Shown piece after piece: positions 43,633 to 52,379 of a stretch of 64,000 bases of DNA; within the stretch, counting starts at the first letter, position 1, and the number at the start of each line of letters is the position of its first letter. Origin of the DNA: MGBC163016 sp964631345 (GTDB lineage Bacteria > Actinomycetota > Coriobacteriia > Coriobacteriales > Eggerthellaceae). Where the stretch lies: the NCBI GenBank assembly GCA_964631345.1, contig CAZVWE010000006.1, positions 31,009 to 95,008 of the forward strand. The letters are read 5' to 3'. A model generated the notes under the pieces. The model ran no database searches, had not been told where the DNA came from, and saw only the letters and a list, made by a program, of their open reading frames with translations. The position numbers and the translations under genes are program-made.

Positions 43633-44687
43633 AACTTCTCATAGTAGTCGCGATATGCGCCACTTGTGGCATGCTCCATCCATTCTGGATTTTCCAAATA
43701 CCACTGAATAGTCTTGACTATTCCCACATCAAAAGTGGTTTCTGGCTGCCAGCCTAAATGCTCGCGAATCTTATCTGGCGCAATACCATAGCGCCTGTCA
43801 TGACCTTTGCGATCGGTTACATAGGTAATAAGAGCATCAGTTATTTCCGAGTCTCCCACTGCCTCAGCACACTGCTCTATGATCTTTTTCACAATAAAGA
43901 TGTTCGGGTGCTCATTATGACCACCGACGTTGTAGACCTCACCTGCCACGCCACGTGAGAGCACAGCGTCTATCGCCTTGCAATGATCCTCAACATAGAG
44001 CCAATCACGAACATTTTGTCCATCTCCATAAACCGGAAGCGATTCATGGTGAAGCGCGTTGTTGATCATTAATGGAATTAACTTCTCCGGGAACTGGAAA
44101 GGGCCGTAATTATTTGAGCAGCGCGTAATGTTTATTGGCATGCCATATGTATCCCCATAGGCCTTAACGAACATGTCAGCTGAGGCTTTCGATGCACTAT
44201 AAGGCGAATGAGGATTTAAAGGCGTATCTTCACGAAAATATGTGTCCGGCTCATCAAGCGATAGGCTTCCATAGACTTCATCCGTTCCAACTTGCAAAAA
44301 GCGAACGTCGTTTGGGTATGAGCCGTCCTCCCCTTCCCAAATTGAACGCGCAGCATCCAGAAGGGAAACGGTTCCCAAGACGTTGGTGTCTACAAAAATG
44401 GATGGGTCATTGATTGATCGGTCAACATGAGACTCAGCTGCAAAATTAACGACATAATCGGGCTTGTACTGTGCGAACAGCTCAGCCATGGCTTCACGAT
44501 CGCGGATATCGGCATTTACAAATACATAGCGAGGGTCATTTTCTATAGATTTTAAGTTCTCAAGATTGCCCGCATAGGTCAAAGCGTCAACATTCACAAG
44601 ACGAATATCATCATGATGACTCAGCATATAGTGCAAGAAGTTGGATCCTATAAACCCTGCTCCGCCTGTTACTAGATATGTCTTCAA
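43617..44687 (-). CDS. rfbB: dTDP-glucose 4,6-dehydratase
   Basis: Converts dTDP-glucose to dTDP-4-keto-6-deoxyglucose with bound NAD. The 356-residue SDR has TGGAGFIGSNF (7-17), the N-terminal FAAESHVDRSI block, LQVGTDEVYG, PYSASKASAD (the Y-x3-K catalytic pair) and RCSNNYGPFQFPEKLIP. All RmlB hallmarks are present. It is downstream of rfbA and probably co-transcribed. RfbC and RfbD for rhamnose are not in the window, but WecE at the right edge uses this product. The 3' end is the template for the duplicated remnant 1.6 kb away and overlaps the AbiF gene by 16 bases. Confidence 0.96.
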   Translation of the reverse strand: MKTYLVTGGAGFIGSNFLHYMLSHHDDIRLVNVDALTYAGNLENLKSIENDPRYVFVNADIRDREAMAELFAQYKPDYVVNFAAESHVDRSINDPSIFVDTNVLGTVSLLDAARSIWEGEDGSYPNDVRFLQVGTDEVYGSLSLDEPDTYFREDTPLNPHSPYSASKASADMFVKAYGDTYGMPINITRCSNNYGPFQFPEKLIPLMINNALHHESLPVYGDGQNVRDWLYVEDHCKAIDAVLSRGVAGEVYNVGGHNEHPNIFIVKKIIEQCAEAVGDSEITDALITYVTDRKGHDRRYGIAPDKIREHLGWQPETTFDVGIVKTIQWYLENPEWMEHATSGAYRDYYEKFYKDR

Positions 44688-44759
44688 AAGTGTCTCCTAG
44701 TGTTAATTGTTAATCTAACCGCTTTGCACACGGCAACCAAAGCAACCACGGCAAGTGCA

Positions 44760-45647
44760 TTATTGACTCAAATTATCTTTTGCAATGGACATCAAGTATT
44801 GTCCATACTCTGTCTTTTTCAAGCCCTCACCTAGCGTCATAAGCTGCTTAGCATCAATAAAACCACGCCTAAATGCAATCTCTTCGATGCATGAAACGTA
44901 ATATCCTTGGCGCATTTGAACTGCCTCGACATATTCAGCTGCCTGCAAAAGCCCCTCAGGAGTGCCAGTATCCAACCATGCCATTCCGCGGCCAAGAAGC
45001 TGTACTCGAAGCTTGCCACGCTGCAGGTAGGTATTGTTGACGGAAGTTATCTCAAGCTCGCCACGTGCACTAGGCTCAACAGCAGCGGCAATGTCACAGA
45101 CTTCGTTGTCGTAGAAGTAAAGTCCAGGTACAGCAAAATTGCTCTTAGGGTTTTCCGGCTTCTCTTCGATTCCTACCACATTGTGCGCCTCGTCAAACTC
45201 AACAACACCAAATGCTTGGGGATTACGCACAGGGTATCCGAAAACAACCGCCCCACCCTCAGACTCAATTTTTTTGCGCGCATTGACAAGCGAGTCTGTC
45301 AGCGCTTGTCCATGGAACATATTGTCACCAAGACAAAGGGCAACATTGTCATCCCCTATGAAATCACGCCCGATCGTGAACGCCTCGGCAAGGCCCCGTG
45401 GAGCATCTTGGATGGCATATTCAAATTTCATACCAATATCTTCGCCAGTGCCTAGAAGATGTTTGAAGTTATCCACGTCCTGAGGCGTAGTGATAATCAG
45501 AACTTCCCGAATGCTAGCAAGCATCAAGACGGAAAGCGGATAGTAAATCAGTGGCTTATCATAAATTGGAAGCAGCTGCTTAGACACCGCTTTGGTAACT
45601 GGATATAGTCTCGTGCCACTTCCACCTGCAAGAATTATGCCTTTCAT
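44760..45647 (-). CDS. rfbA: Glucose-1-phosphate thymidylyltransferase
   Basis: Makes dTDP-glucose from dTTP and glucose-1-phosphate. From the ATG at 45647 (MKGIILAGGSGTRLYP; AGAGGC upstream) it is 295 residues, the normal RmlA length; the open frame extends ten codons further but without a signal. Motifs are GGSGTRLYPVT, SKQLLPIYDKPLIYYP, LGDNMFHG (metal site) and EEKPENPKSNFAVPGLYFYD. It is first gene of a likely rfbA-rfbB operon, with a good -10 element upstream. Confidence 0.96.
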   Translation of the reverse strand: MKGIILAGGSGTRLYPVTKAVSKQLLPIYDKPLIYYPLSVLMLASIREVLIITTPQDVDNFKHLLGTGEDIGMKFEYAIQDAPRGLAEAFTIGRDFIGDDNVALCLGDNMFHGQALTDSLVNARKKIESEGGAVVFGYPVRNPQAFGVVEFDEAHNVVGIEEKPENPKSNFAVPGLYFYDNEVCDIAAAVEPSARGELEITSVNNTYLQRGKLRVQLLGRGMAWLDTGTPEGLLQAAEYVEAVQMRQGYYVSCIEEIAFRRGFIDAKQLMTLGEGLKKTEYGQYLMSIAKDNLSQ

Positions 45648-45692
45648 AAAGCCTCTTTTGTCTTCGCAACTTAGCATTCAGGTTATTTATTA

Positions 45693-45698
45693 ATTATA
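45693..45698 (-). promoter_or_regulatory. Candidate -10 element for rfbA
   Basis: On the minus strand this reads TATAAT exactly, about 45 bases before the rfbA start. The best upstream -35 match is poor (spacing near 20), so the promoter assignment is tentative. Confidence 0.4.
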
Positions 45699-45739
45699 CA
45701 AAGCATTATGAATGATACTTTTAATTAGCATTTCCAAAA

Positions 45740-46455
45740 TCATTCATCGTGTATATCAGCATTGTCTTCTAGAAATTCTTTGATAACTATGCCAGTATTG
45801 GACGATAAACTATTTAAAGCTTTACCAGGATCGCTGTTTAAATTGCGTTCTTCCATAACAGCTGTTTCGTACTGCTGGGCTAGTTCAGAGATTCCAACCC
45901 CCTTCTTAGGATTAATCTTGTATTGCTCAGAAAACAGCTTGTCTATATAGCGCATAGTTCCGACTTTTTGATTTTCCAAAAGATCTGTCTCATTAGGCGC
46001 AATAAGATCTTTATAAGCGCCTTCTCTATGCAATAACATAAACAAAGAATAACTAGGATAGGTCACAGCAGAAATGATGTCATTGCTTTCAAGCTGATGC
46101 AGAAAGTCGCGGTATTCCGCATCTTTTCCCTTATAGATATCCACATCGAAAACAACGACCACCTTATCTAAGGCCTCATCGAAGCCATACCTGCCATCTT
46201 CATCATTTTTTATCTCACAAGCATAACTGAGCAGTCTTTTTGGATGCGATGCTGTCTCATCATTTTCAGTGCGTTCAACATACCGAGCTTCCGCATGAGC
46301 CGGAATCCCCTTTTATCCAATATAGAAAACAAAGATTCAAAGTAAATACGCTCTGTCTTGCTGCCTTCGCAAATAAAGAACCAGCGAGCTCTTGGCGCCC
46401 TACTTCCACCAACACCTCTTTCAACCCATGATGATATAGGATTCAATGGAGCCAT
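45740..46455 (-). pseudogene. RloB-like protein, frameshifted
   Basis: The N-terminal frame (from the ATG at 46455) gives RARWFFICEGSKTERIYFESLFS, the RloB-type acidic opening of a Toprim-like fold. It goes out of frame after ILDKRG. Shifting to the other frame at the AAAAGGGG run (plus-strand 46307-46314) restores GIPAHAEARYVER and continues into DKVVVVFDVDIYKGKDAEYRDFL and the C-terminal 140-residue frame (45740-46162). One extra G would rejoin the two parts into about 238 residues. The motif VVFDVD matches the second acidic motif of RloB. It overlaps the upstream ATPase stop (TAATG). Whether it is a true mutation, a phase-variable tract or a sequencing error is undecided. Confidence 0.8.
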
Positions 46456-47819
46456 TAATCCTCCAAAACGCTCATGGATTTTTCTAGCGAAAGAACTGGA
46501 ATCCCTCCATACCGACCATTCATATAATTCTTGCCTATTCGAGTATCAGAACGCACAGAGCCTAATGCTGTAAAGTCATCCAATGGATACAAGTATGAGG
46601 CGCCTTGAGGATTTCGCTCAATAAACCAGATCTCATCTCGCCTGAAATGGTCAAAATCCATGACGTCGTTTTCATGAGTGGTGAATATCAGCTGACATTT
46701 GTCTTTCGCATGAATCTCATTGAATAAATCGATGAAATGCTTAGTTAGCAACGGATGCAAGCCCCTTGAAAGCTCGTCCACAATGAATACGGAATCCTCA
46801 GAATTCATAAGCAACATATCCAAGAGATCGAACAAATGAATAGTGCCTGCAGATTCATCCCTAAAATCAAAATCAAAATCTGAACCTTCATGGCGAATCT
46901 TCAATATAGTTGCCGTTGGACTTTGTCCTTCTTCTTTTTCTATTCCAGCAAGTAGATCTTCTGCACGCAAAGTAAGGGCATAGCTACTTGATGATGATTC
47001 TATGGCACTTTGAAGTGAAGCCATAACCTCCATAGGCACATATCTTTTGAGTTCATCAAAAGGTATCTTTTCTTTATGTATGGATTCGATTCCCGTGTCG
47101 AAGGTGGCTAACATTTCTCCAGCTTTGTCTAAATCCTTTAAATAGAAAGTTGCATTCTTTGGAATATTGTTCTTAGTTCCGTAGAACTCAATATTTCGAA
47201 TAATCCATCTGTAAGCTTTTGCTAGAGAACTTAACCCACTTTCTTCGTCATAATGTTTGCCTTGATTTAGAGAAGATAGGAACAATTTTCCAGGATTATC
47301 TGCTGTATCGCTAATGAAGTCAGAGACATAAACTTCAATCCTCTTCTTCGAGAGTTCGCTAGCATCTTCGAGATCACAATCTATAGAAGAAGCAGTATTT
47401 CTACGGAACAACTGCTTTGGGGTCTCAGAATTCAAATCATACAGCCACTCTTCCAGAACCTCACCTTGAGATAAACTACACGAAAAGCCATAATCGAAAA
47501 AATCGCCATCCGACTCATACTGTATGTCAAATACCGTATTCTTACTTGAGCCGTCTTTTGCCCCACGATAAAACCAAGATTCTGCCTCATTCTTTAGCTT
47601 GCCACTACGCACTGAGTCAGTCATGTATTCTAAAGCCATGATAATGTTTGACTTACCTGCTGCATTCGCGCCATAAATAACGGCATCACGGAGCACTTTT
47701 ACTGAATTTAAGTTAATGGCATGACTAGCATGTTCTCGTATCTTAGACGAAGACACCATGTTCAGTGTAATCGGTTCATCAATCGATCTGAAGTTCCCAA
47801 CCGAGAATCTAATAAGCAT
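46455..47819 (-). CDS. AAA ATPase of the RloA/AAA_15 type
   Basis: A 454-residue SMC-like ATPase. It has the N-terminal FSVGNFRSIDEPITLNMV, Walker A GANAAGKSNII, then a long middle domain, DESAGTIHLFDLLDMLL as the signature-like region, VFIVDELSRGLHP as Walker B, and TTHENDVMD as the switch. Such ATPases act with a Toprim or RloB effector in anti-phage modules (the PARIS pair AriA/AriB is a parallel of similar architecture). The rloB-like gene starts within its stop, so the two form an operon. A 9-bp inverted repeat lies 35 bases upstream of the start. The ATPase itself is intact. Confidence 0.84.
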   Translation of the reverse strand: MLIRFSVGNFRSIDEPITLNMVSSSKIREHASHAINLNSVKVLRDAVIYGANAAGKSNIIMALEYMTDSVRSGKLKNEAESWFYRGAKDGSSKNTVFDIQYESDGDFFDYGFSCSLSQGEVLEEWLYDLNSETPKQLFRRNTASSIDCDLEDASELSKKRIEVYVSDFISDTADNPGKLFLSSLNQGKHYDEESGLSSLAKAYRWIIRNIEFYGTKNNIPKNATFYLKDLDKAGEMLATFDTGIESIHKEKIPFDELKRYVPMEVMASLQSAIESSSSSYALTLRAEDLLAGIEKEEGQSPTATILKIRHEGSDFDFDFRDESAGTIHLFDLLDMLLMNSEDSVFIVDELSRGLHPLLTKHFIDLFNEIHAKDKCQLIFTTHENDVMDFDHFRRDEIWFIERNPQGASYLYPLDDFTALGSVRSDTRIGKNYMNGRYGGIPVLSLEKSMSVLED

Positions 47820-47853
47820 TTCAATCCTTTCTCCAGGATGCTAAGTATACATT

Positions 47854-47876
47854 ATTTAACGATTTTTTCGTTAAAT
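47854..47876. promoter_or_regulatory. Inverted repeat upstream of the RloA-like gene
   Basis: ATTTAACGA (47854-47862) and its complement (47868-47876) flank five T residues. It lies about 35 bases upstream of the ATPase start in the divergent spacer and could be an operator. The remaining spacer to 48062 shows only the AAGGGAA ribosome-binding site of the next gene. Confidence 0.45.
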
Positions 47877-48062
47877 ACACAGAATCGTTTAACTCTGGTT
47901 AATTATTACTTGTGTTGCACGAGTCAATTAAGAATGTTCGAGAATCCTATTAAAAGATACTGGTATGTTTGTTTGATAACTAATACACATCAAGTTCTAG
48001 TAACAGATTCCAATAAGCTACAATTTCATAATGTATGCAGGTGAATTACAAAAGGGAATTAT

Positions 48063-49298
48063 TTGACTTTACGCAATATTGTTTTATCAATTATATTGAG
48101 CCTTTTTCTTTTAGGGCCTCTATTTCTATTATGTTCTCAACATATACTAAAAATTGAGATCCCCGATTGGCTTACCGCGGAAGAATCACAATACTTAGAA
48201 GGTGCTTCTTCAAAAGTAGATTTAAAGAAAGTTACTTCATTTGATGGCTTTATAAATGGCGAATTTCAAAATGCCATCGATGAAAAGATTGGAAATTATA
48301 TCCCGATGAAAGCAGATGCATTGTTAACCAATGCATCAATACAACGTTTTGCTATCGATGCGTCTAATAAACTATTCGGTTGGGAATGCTACCCAACGTT
48401 TTATGGAAACACGGATACAATTTATTCTCCAAAAGATGATGCCATATTTTGGTACCCGATAATAGATTCAGAAAGATTCATTGAGGGAACACAGAAATTC
48501 GCAGAACGCATTGCTGAGTTTTCTAAAAATAATCCAGATAAATTTATATGCATTGTTGTTCCTGATCACCCTCAAACATCTATGTTAAATCCCGCCTTAA
48601 ATTATTTAAACGATTGTTTCACTATTAAAGATTGCGTAGAAATCCTAAATACTACAGCCGAGGGGATACCGAATCTTTTCATCACATCAAAGATATACGA
48701 CGACACCTCTGAGTACTTTACTGATTTTTACAGGATGGATCATCACTGGAATGGATATGGCGCTTTAGCAACCTACAATGAATTGCCCAAAAAATTCGGT
48801 CTTAAAGAAATACAGTATGATGGTGCAGTTCCTGGATTGTCTGAAATATTAGAAAATGGCTCCTCTTCACGAAGCGCATTAATGCTTCTAAACCAAAACG
48901 GTAATGAACCAAACTTCATATTTGAAAACCAACATCCAGAATGCCCTTCTTTATTGGAAGATGAAAACGGACTTGAAAAGGCTTTAGAATTCGGAAAAGC
49001 TTTCGAATATAGGTTCTACGGTGGTTGGTACGGTGATAGCAAACCGTATGTAATGGAATCTTCAAATGATGTTAATCAAGATAATGCTGTAGTCATTGCG
49101 AATTCATACGGTCAAGTATTTAGATGGTTATTAGCTGATAGCTATCAAAACGCTTACATTGATACAAAGAGAGTTCCACCTGAAGGTGAGACTCTTTCCA
49201 CGAGAATGGACGATACCGATAGCGACTATCTATACTTTGTTTTACATCCTATTGCTTTTACAGATGTTTATTCGGATAACTTGGATTACCTAAAGTAA
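48063..49298 (+). CDS. DHHW / AlgX-AlgJ-like SGNH-fold surface protein
   Basis: A 411-residue protein with an N-terminal membrane anchor (about 4-26) and an extracytoplasmic domain. MDHHWNGYGA (about residues 226-235) is the DHHW motif of a family related to AlgX/AlgJ SGNH enzymes that help O-acetylate exopolysaccharides. A likely nucleophile region is VIANSYGQVF (about 348-357), where Ser would act. The start is TTG at 48063, with AAGGGAA about 6 bases upstream. No membrane-bound O-acyltransferase partner is in the window. From here to about 62.9 kb the DNA is visibly more AT-rich than before. Confidence 0.75.
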   Translation: MTLRNIVLSIILSLFLLGPLFLLCSQHILKIEIPDWLTAEESQYLEGASSKVDLKKVTSFDGFINGEFQNAIDEKIGNYIPMKADALLTNASIQRFAIDASNKLFGWECYPTFYGNTDTIYSPKDDAIFWYPIIDSERFIEGTQKFAERIAEFSKNNPDKFICIVVPDHPQTSMLNPALNYLNDCFTIKDCVEILNTTAEGIPNLFITSKIYDDTSEYFTDFYRMDHHWNGYGALATYNELPKKFGLKEIQYDGAVPGLSEILENGSSSRSALMLLNQNGNEPNFIFENQHPECPSLLEDENGLEKALEFGKAFEYRFYGGWYGDSKPYVMESSNDVNQDNAVVIANSYGQVFRWLLADSYQNAYIDTKRVPPEGETLSTRMDDTDSDYLYFVLHPIAFTDVYSDNLDYLK

Positions 49299-49347
49299 GC
49301 GATTATTCCTTTTGGTAATTCAATCCAAAAATTGATCATTTAATATG

Positions 49348-50613
49348 CTAAGAATAATCGCTCATGAATTGTTCGTGTTCAAATCTCTCATTTTGTAAAA
49401 ATGAACTATTAGTAAATATGGTTCCAGATGAGATTGCGAACAGAATCAATATAGCAATAACCAATATCCAGCTTTTACGTTTAGAAATGATATTCAAAGA
49501 AATTACCAAGAGCAATTGGCTCCATAATAGAGGCGTTAACGTCCTGAAGTCCCTCCAACCGAACACATCATATAGCAATATAATCGCCAACAATGCAATT
49601 GCAAGAAATGCAAAAGATAAGAACAAAATAGCACTGATATTTTGTTCTTCCTGATCTATTTTCTGCTTCCTTTTAGAATAAATTGCTCCTATTAGAAAAA
49701 CCATCATGCAAATAAAATAGAAATATCTTTGAGCTATTTCTGTAGGATCATCCTTGAAACTAAAATAATTCGCTACATTTACAATGAAATGGCCTAGCAA
49801 TAATTCTGCTTTCCCTGCTAAAGAAAACTCTTGGCCTAGGGAGTACATAAACCCTTTAGGGTAAACGGTTACAAAACTATTAATGAATTTATATGAAAAT
49901 AGACAAATAGCCAGTGATATTAAACCAAACAACAGCAGCTGTTTATTGAGCCTAAATTTGCTCGCAAAGAAAACTAGCGGTAAAAAGAAGATCAAATTCG
50001 TCAATCTGATAACTGAAAAAAGCATTATAAATACTGCCGAAATAAGAAATAATGGAACAACATTATCCGAATCCAATATTCTTATTAAAAGAGAAATGAT
50101 GACAATTACACCCGCATACTGAATCAATTCCAACATTGACGTTGATATATAAAGATATATACAAGGGTAGAACAGCCATAGAACTGCAACTAAACCACAC
50201 TGGCTATTCGTTGGCTTAACCAATAACACGAATATAACGAATGCGATAACACAATATGCTAAATTACTGAGTACGATTGAATTATAAGACCAACCGAAAA
50301 TCATTGCGGGTAGGCCATATGCTAAAAACGGGCCTAAACCATGGTATCCAAGAGTAGGCCTAGCTCCGTTTTCTTCAGTAGATTCAAAGGGAAGCGCTGA
50401 GTTGTCCGAAAAATAATTGAGCTTTCTCCAGTAATCGATTTCATCGCTCCAAACCGGATTACCAGTAAAGCAATTATTTCCACTAACCAAAGATAAAAAA
50501 GCTAATGTAATAATTGGCAAACATACAACTATCAAACGCAACAATAAAGTTAAAACGGTTTTTAAGCGCTCGCTAGATAATATTGAATCTGTTTTTGGAT
50601 TGAACGAATCCAT
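49348..50613 (-). CDS. Polytopic membrane protein, GT-C-like
   Basis: A 421-residue protein with about ten or eleven hydrophobic segments. The first large external loop contains NPVWSDEIDYWRKLNYF, and the D-E pair after the first helix is the classic position of the GT-C catalytic acid. The C-terminus is short and soluble. A role as an outer-face glycosyltransferase using polyprenyl-phosphate sugars is plausible; a polymerase (Wzy-like) is the alternative. Its start overlaps the stop of the cyclase gene by one base (TAATG), so it is the last gene of that operon. Confidence 0.72.
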   Translation of the reverse strand: MDSFNPKTDSILSSERLKTVLTLLLRLIVVCLPIITLAFLSLVSGNNCFTGNPVWSDEIDYWRKLNYFSDNSALPFESTEENGARPTLGYHGLGPFLAYGLPAMIFGWSYNSIVLSNLAYCVIAFVIFVLLVKPTNSQCGLVAVLWLFYPCIYLYISTSMLELIQYAGVIVIISLLIRILDSDNVVPLFLISAVFIMLFSVIRLTNLIFFLPLVFFASKFRLNKQLLLFGLISLAICLFSYKFINSFVTVYPKGFMYSLGQEFSLAGKAELLLGHFIVNVANYFSFKDDPTEIAQRYFYFICMMVFLIGAIYSKRKQKIDQEEQNISAILFLSFAFLAIALLAIILLYDVFGWRDFRTLTPLLWSQLLLVISLNIISKRKSWILVIAILILFAISSGTIFTNSSFLQNERFEHEQFMSDYS

Positions 50614-51680
50614 TAAAACTGAACCCTGCTGTGTAAATAATTACGAACATACGAATCAGCGTAGATAATATCTTCCTCGCTGACATCATTAACTACACTT
50701 AATTCAAAATCAGAATTTAATAATACCGCTGTGATTTGATTCCCAACTTGCTTTTTGTCCTTTTTGATAGCATTTAAAACAACTTCATCCTTGACTTCTT
50801 CTGGTGAATATTTGGGAAGAATACGATCAATAATTTTCTCAATTCTTTCAACTAATGACGAATTCAGTAATTGCCTCTTATTTGACAGAGAGTTGGCAGC
50901 TACTAAACCCAAAGCAACAGCACTACCATGTGGAATTTTGTAATCACTGGATATTTCAAATGCATGACCAAAAGTATGAGCAAAATTCAGAAGGACTCGC
51001 TTTCCACTATCAAATTCATCTTCTTCTATTATTGCTTTCTTAAAAGATAGTGAAGATTTAACGAACTCATTAACAATAGTTGGATCAAGTTCTAAAAACG
51101 AAGGTAGTTTCTTTTCTAGATTGTTTAATGAGTTTTTTCCATTCATGATATTGAACTTAACAACTTCGCCAAGACCACTTTTTATATCCGGATCAGACAA
51201 TGTATTGAAAAATCTAGGACAAATATAAATTACATTTGGAGGATAAAATGTCCCTAACAAGTTTTTATAACTTTCGAAGTTTAAAGATGTTTTGCCTCCA
51301 ATACAGCTGTCACACGCAGCTAATAATGTTGTCGGGATATAAATCCATTTAATTCCTCTATACAAGATATTTGAAACAAAGCCTGTTAAATCTTGAGTTA
51401 TTCCACCACCGAATGAAATTAATGTAAGATTTCTTTTTGCACCTTTTTCCATAATAGATTTGCATATATCTAAAGCAGTATCTATTGTTTTGTTTTCCTC
51501 TTTTGCATCTAAGATATACAAACTATCGTTTTCAATAAAAGCAAATTCTGAGCGATATAAGTCCCAGACGTTTTTATCAATTACAAAATATGTGTTTTGA
51601 ACATGTTTGAATTCAGCTATAAAAGAAAAGGACTCTTCAAAGATTACCTCGTAATTTCTAGTAGCAGAATGAATAATCAT
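50613..51680 (-). CDS. Dehydroquinate synthase-like sugar-phosphate cyclase
   Basis: A 355-residue member of the AroB/sugar-phosphate cyclase superfamily: SFGGGITQDLTGFVSNILYRGI, IPTTLLAACDSCIGGKTSLNF, LGEVVKFNIM and LNFAHTFGHAFE, covering the NAD-binding and zinc-ligand motifs. True AroB has GGGVVGDLAGF and DSSVGGKTGVN; here GGGITQDLTGF and DSCIGGKTSLNF differ at several of those positions. The neighbours are an SDR and an aldolase rather than shikimate genes, so I infer a specialised cyclase making a cyclitol for the surface polysaccharide. It overlaps the SDR gene by 4 bases. Housekeeping AroB cannot be excluded. Confidence 0.82.
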   Translation of the reverse strand: MIIHSATRNYEVIFEESFSFIAEFKHVQNTYFVIDKNVWDLYRSEFAFIENDSLYILDAKEENKTIDTALDICKSIMEKGAKRNLTLISFGGGITQDLTGFVSNILYRGIKWIYIPTTLLAACDSCIGGKTSLNFESYKNLLGTFYPPNVIYICPRFFNTLSDPDIKSGLGEVVKFNIMNGKNSLNNLEKKLPSFLELDPTIVNEFVKSSLSFKKAIIEEDEFDSGKRVLLNFAHTFGHAFEISSDYKIPHGSAVALGLVAANSLSNKRQLLNSSLVERIEKIIDRILPKYSPEEVKDEVVLNAIKKDKKQVGNQITAVLLNSDFELSVVNDVSEEDIIYADSYVRNYLHSRVQF

Positions 51681-52339
51681 TGAACCGTAAATCCTCCATC
51701 GACGACTATTTTTTGTCCAGTAAGGTACGTGTTTTCATATGAACCTAAGAAATAAATCATCTTTGCTATTTCTTCTGGTTTAGCTAATCTTCCCAAAGGA
51801 ATCTTGTTCTCAATGGCCGCAATTTCCTCAGGTGTATTGTTTTGCATCGTTAGCTCGGTCGCAGTAAAACCTGGGCATAATGTATTAACGAGTATACCGT
51901 TCGATGCGGTCTCTAGAGCCAAAGCATTCGTAAACCCATGCAAACCAGTTTTAGCTGCAGAATATAAACCTCTTCCCGGCTTAGAGACGCAAGCCCATAT
52001 AGAGCCTATGTTGACGATTCGACCAATATCACTTTGCTTCAGATTCGGAAGGAATCCCCGTACTAATTGAATGGGCGCAATTAAATCCACCTGTAACATT
52101 TTTTGAATTCTATCTAGATTAGCATCCTCAATAAGAGTTAGATCATTAATTCCAGCATTGTTAATAATAGAATCAAGAGCCAACTCTTTATGCTCAATAA
52201 TAAATTGTTCAATTGAGTCAGGTTTCGACAAGTCTAATTCACTTCTTGTTGGTGCTATGACTTCGTAACCATTATTAGAAAAAATCTCACATACAGATTT
52301 CCCTATGCCCCTACTACCTCCGGTTATTAAAACTTTCAT
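51677..52339 (-). CDS. Short-chain dehydrogenase/reductase
   Basis: A 220-residue classical SDR: TGGSRGIGKSV (about 6-16) for NAD(P), NNAGIN, VNIGSIWA with the catalytic Ser, YSAAKTG with the Y-x3-K pair, and PGFTATELT. The closest style is FabG/3-oxoacyl reductase, but the setting between a sugar-phosphate cyclase and an HpcH-type aldolase suggests reduction of a keto-cyclitol or related intermediate. It ends in an ATGA overlap with the cyclase. Confidence 0.87.
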   Translation of the reverse strand: MKVLITGGSRGIGKSVCEIFSNNGYEVIAPTRSELDLSKPDSIEQFIIEHKELALDSIINNAGINDLTLIEDANLDRIQKMLQVDLIAPIQLVRGFLPNLKQSDIGRIVNIGSIWACVSKPGRGLYSAAKTGLHGFTNALALETASNGILVNTLCPGFTATELTMQNNTPEEIAAIENKIPLGRLAKPEEIAKMIYFLGSYENTYLTGQKIVVDGGFTVQ

Positions 52340-52379
52340 TTCGTAAATGCTCCTATGCTTAGATCTTATCTACTGATAA

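Noticed and set aside
46300..46320. Programmed -1 frameshift in the RloB-like gene
   Set aside because: The zero-frame codons across AAAAGGGG do not form a canonical X-XXY-YYZ slip site, and there is no evident stimulatory stem. A tract-length change or sequencing error is simpler.
50613..51680. Housekeeping 3-dehydroquinate synthase (aroB)
   Set aside because: Motifs differ from AroB and the neighbours are polysaccharide genes. Kept as an alternative but not as the main call.
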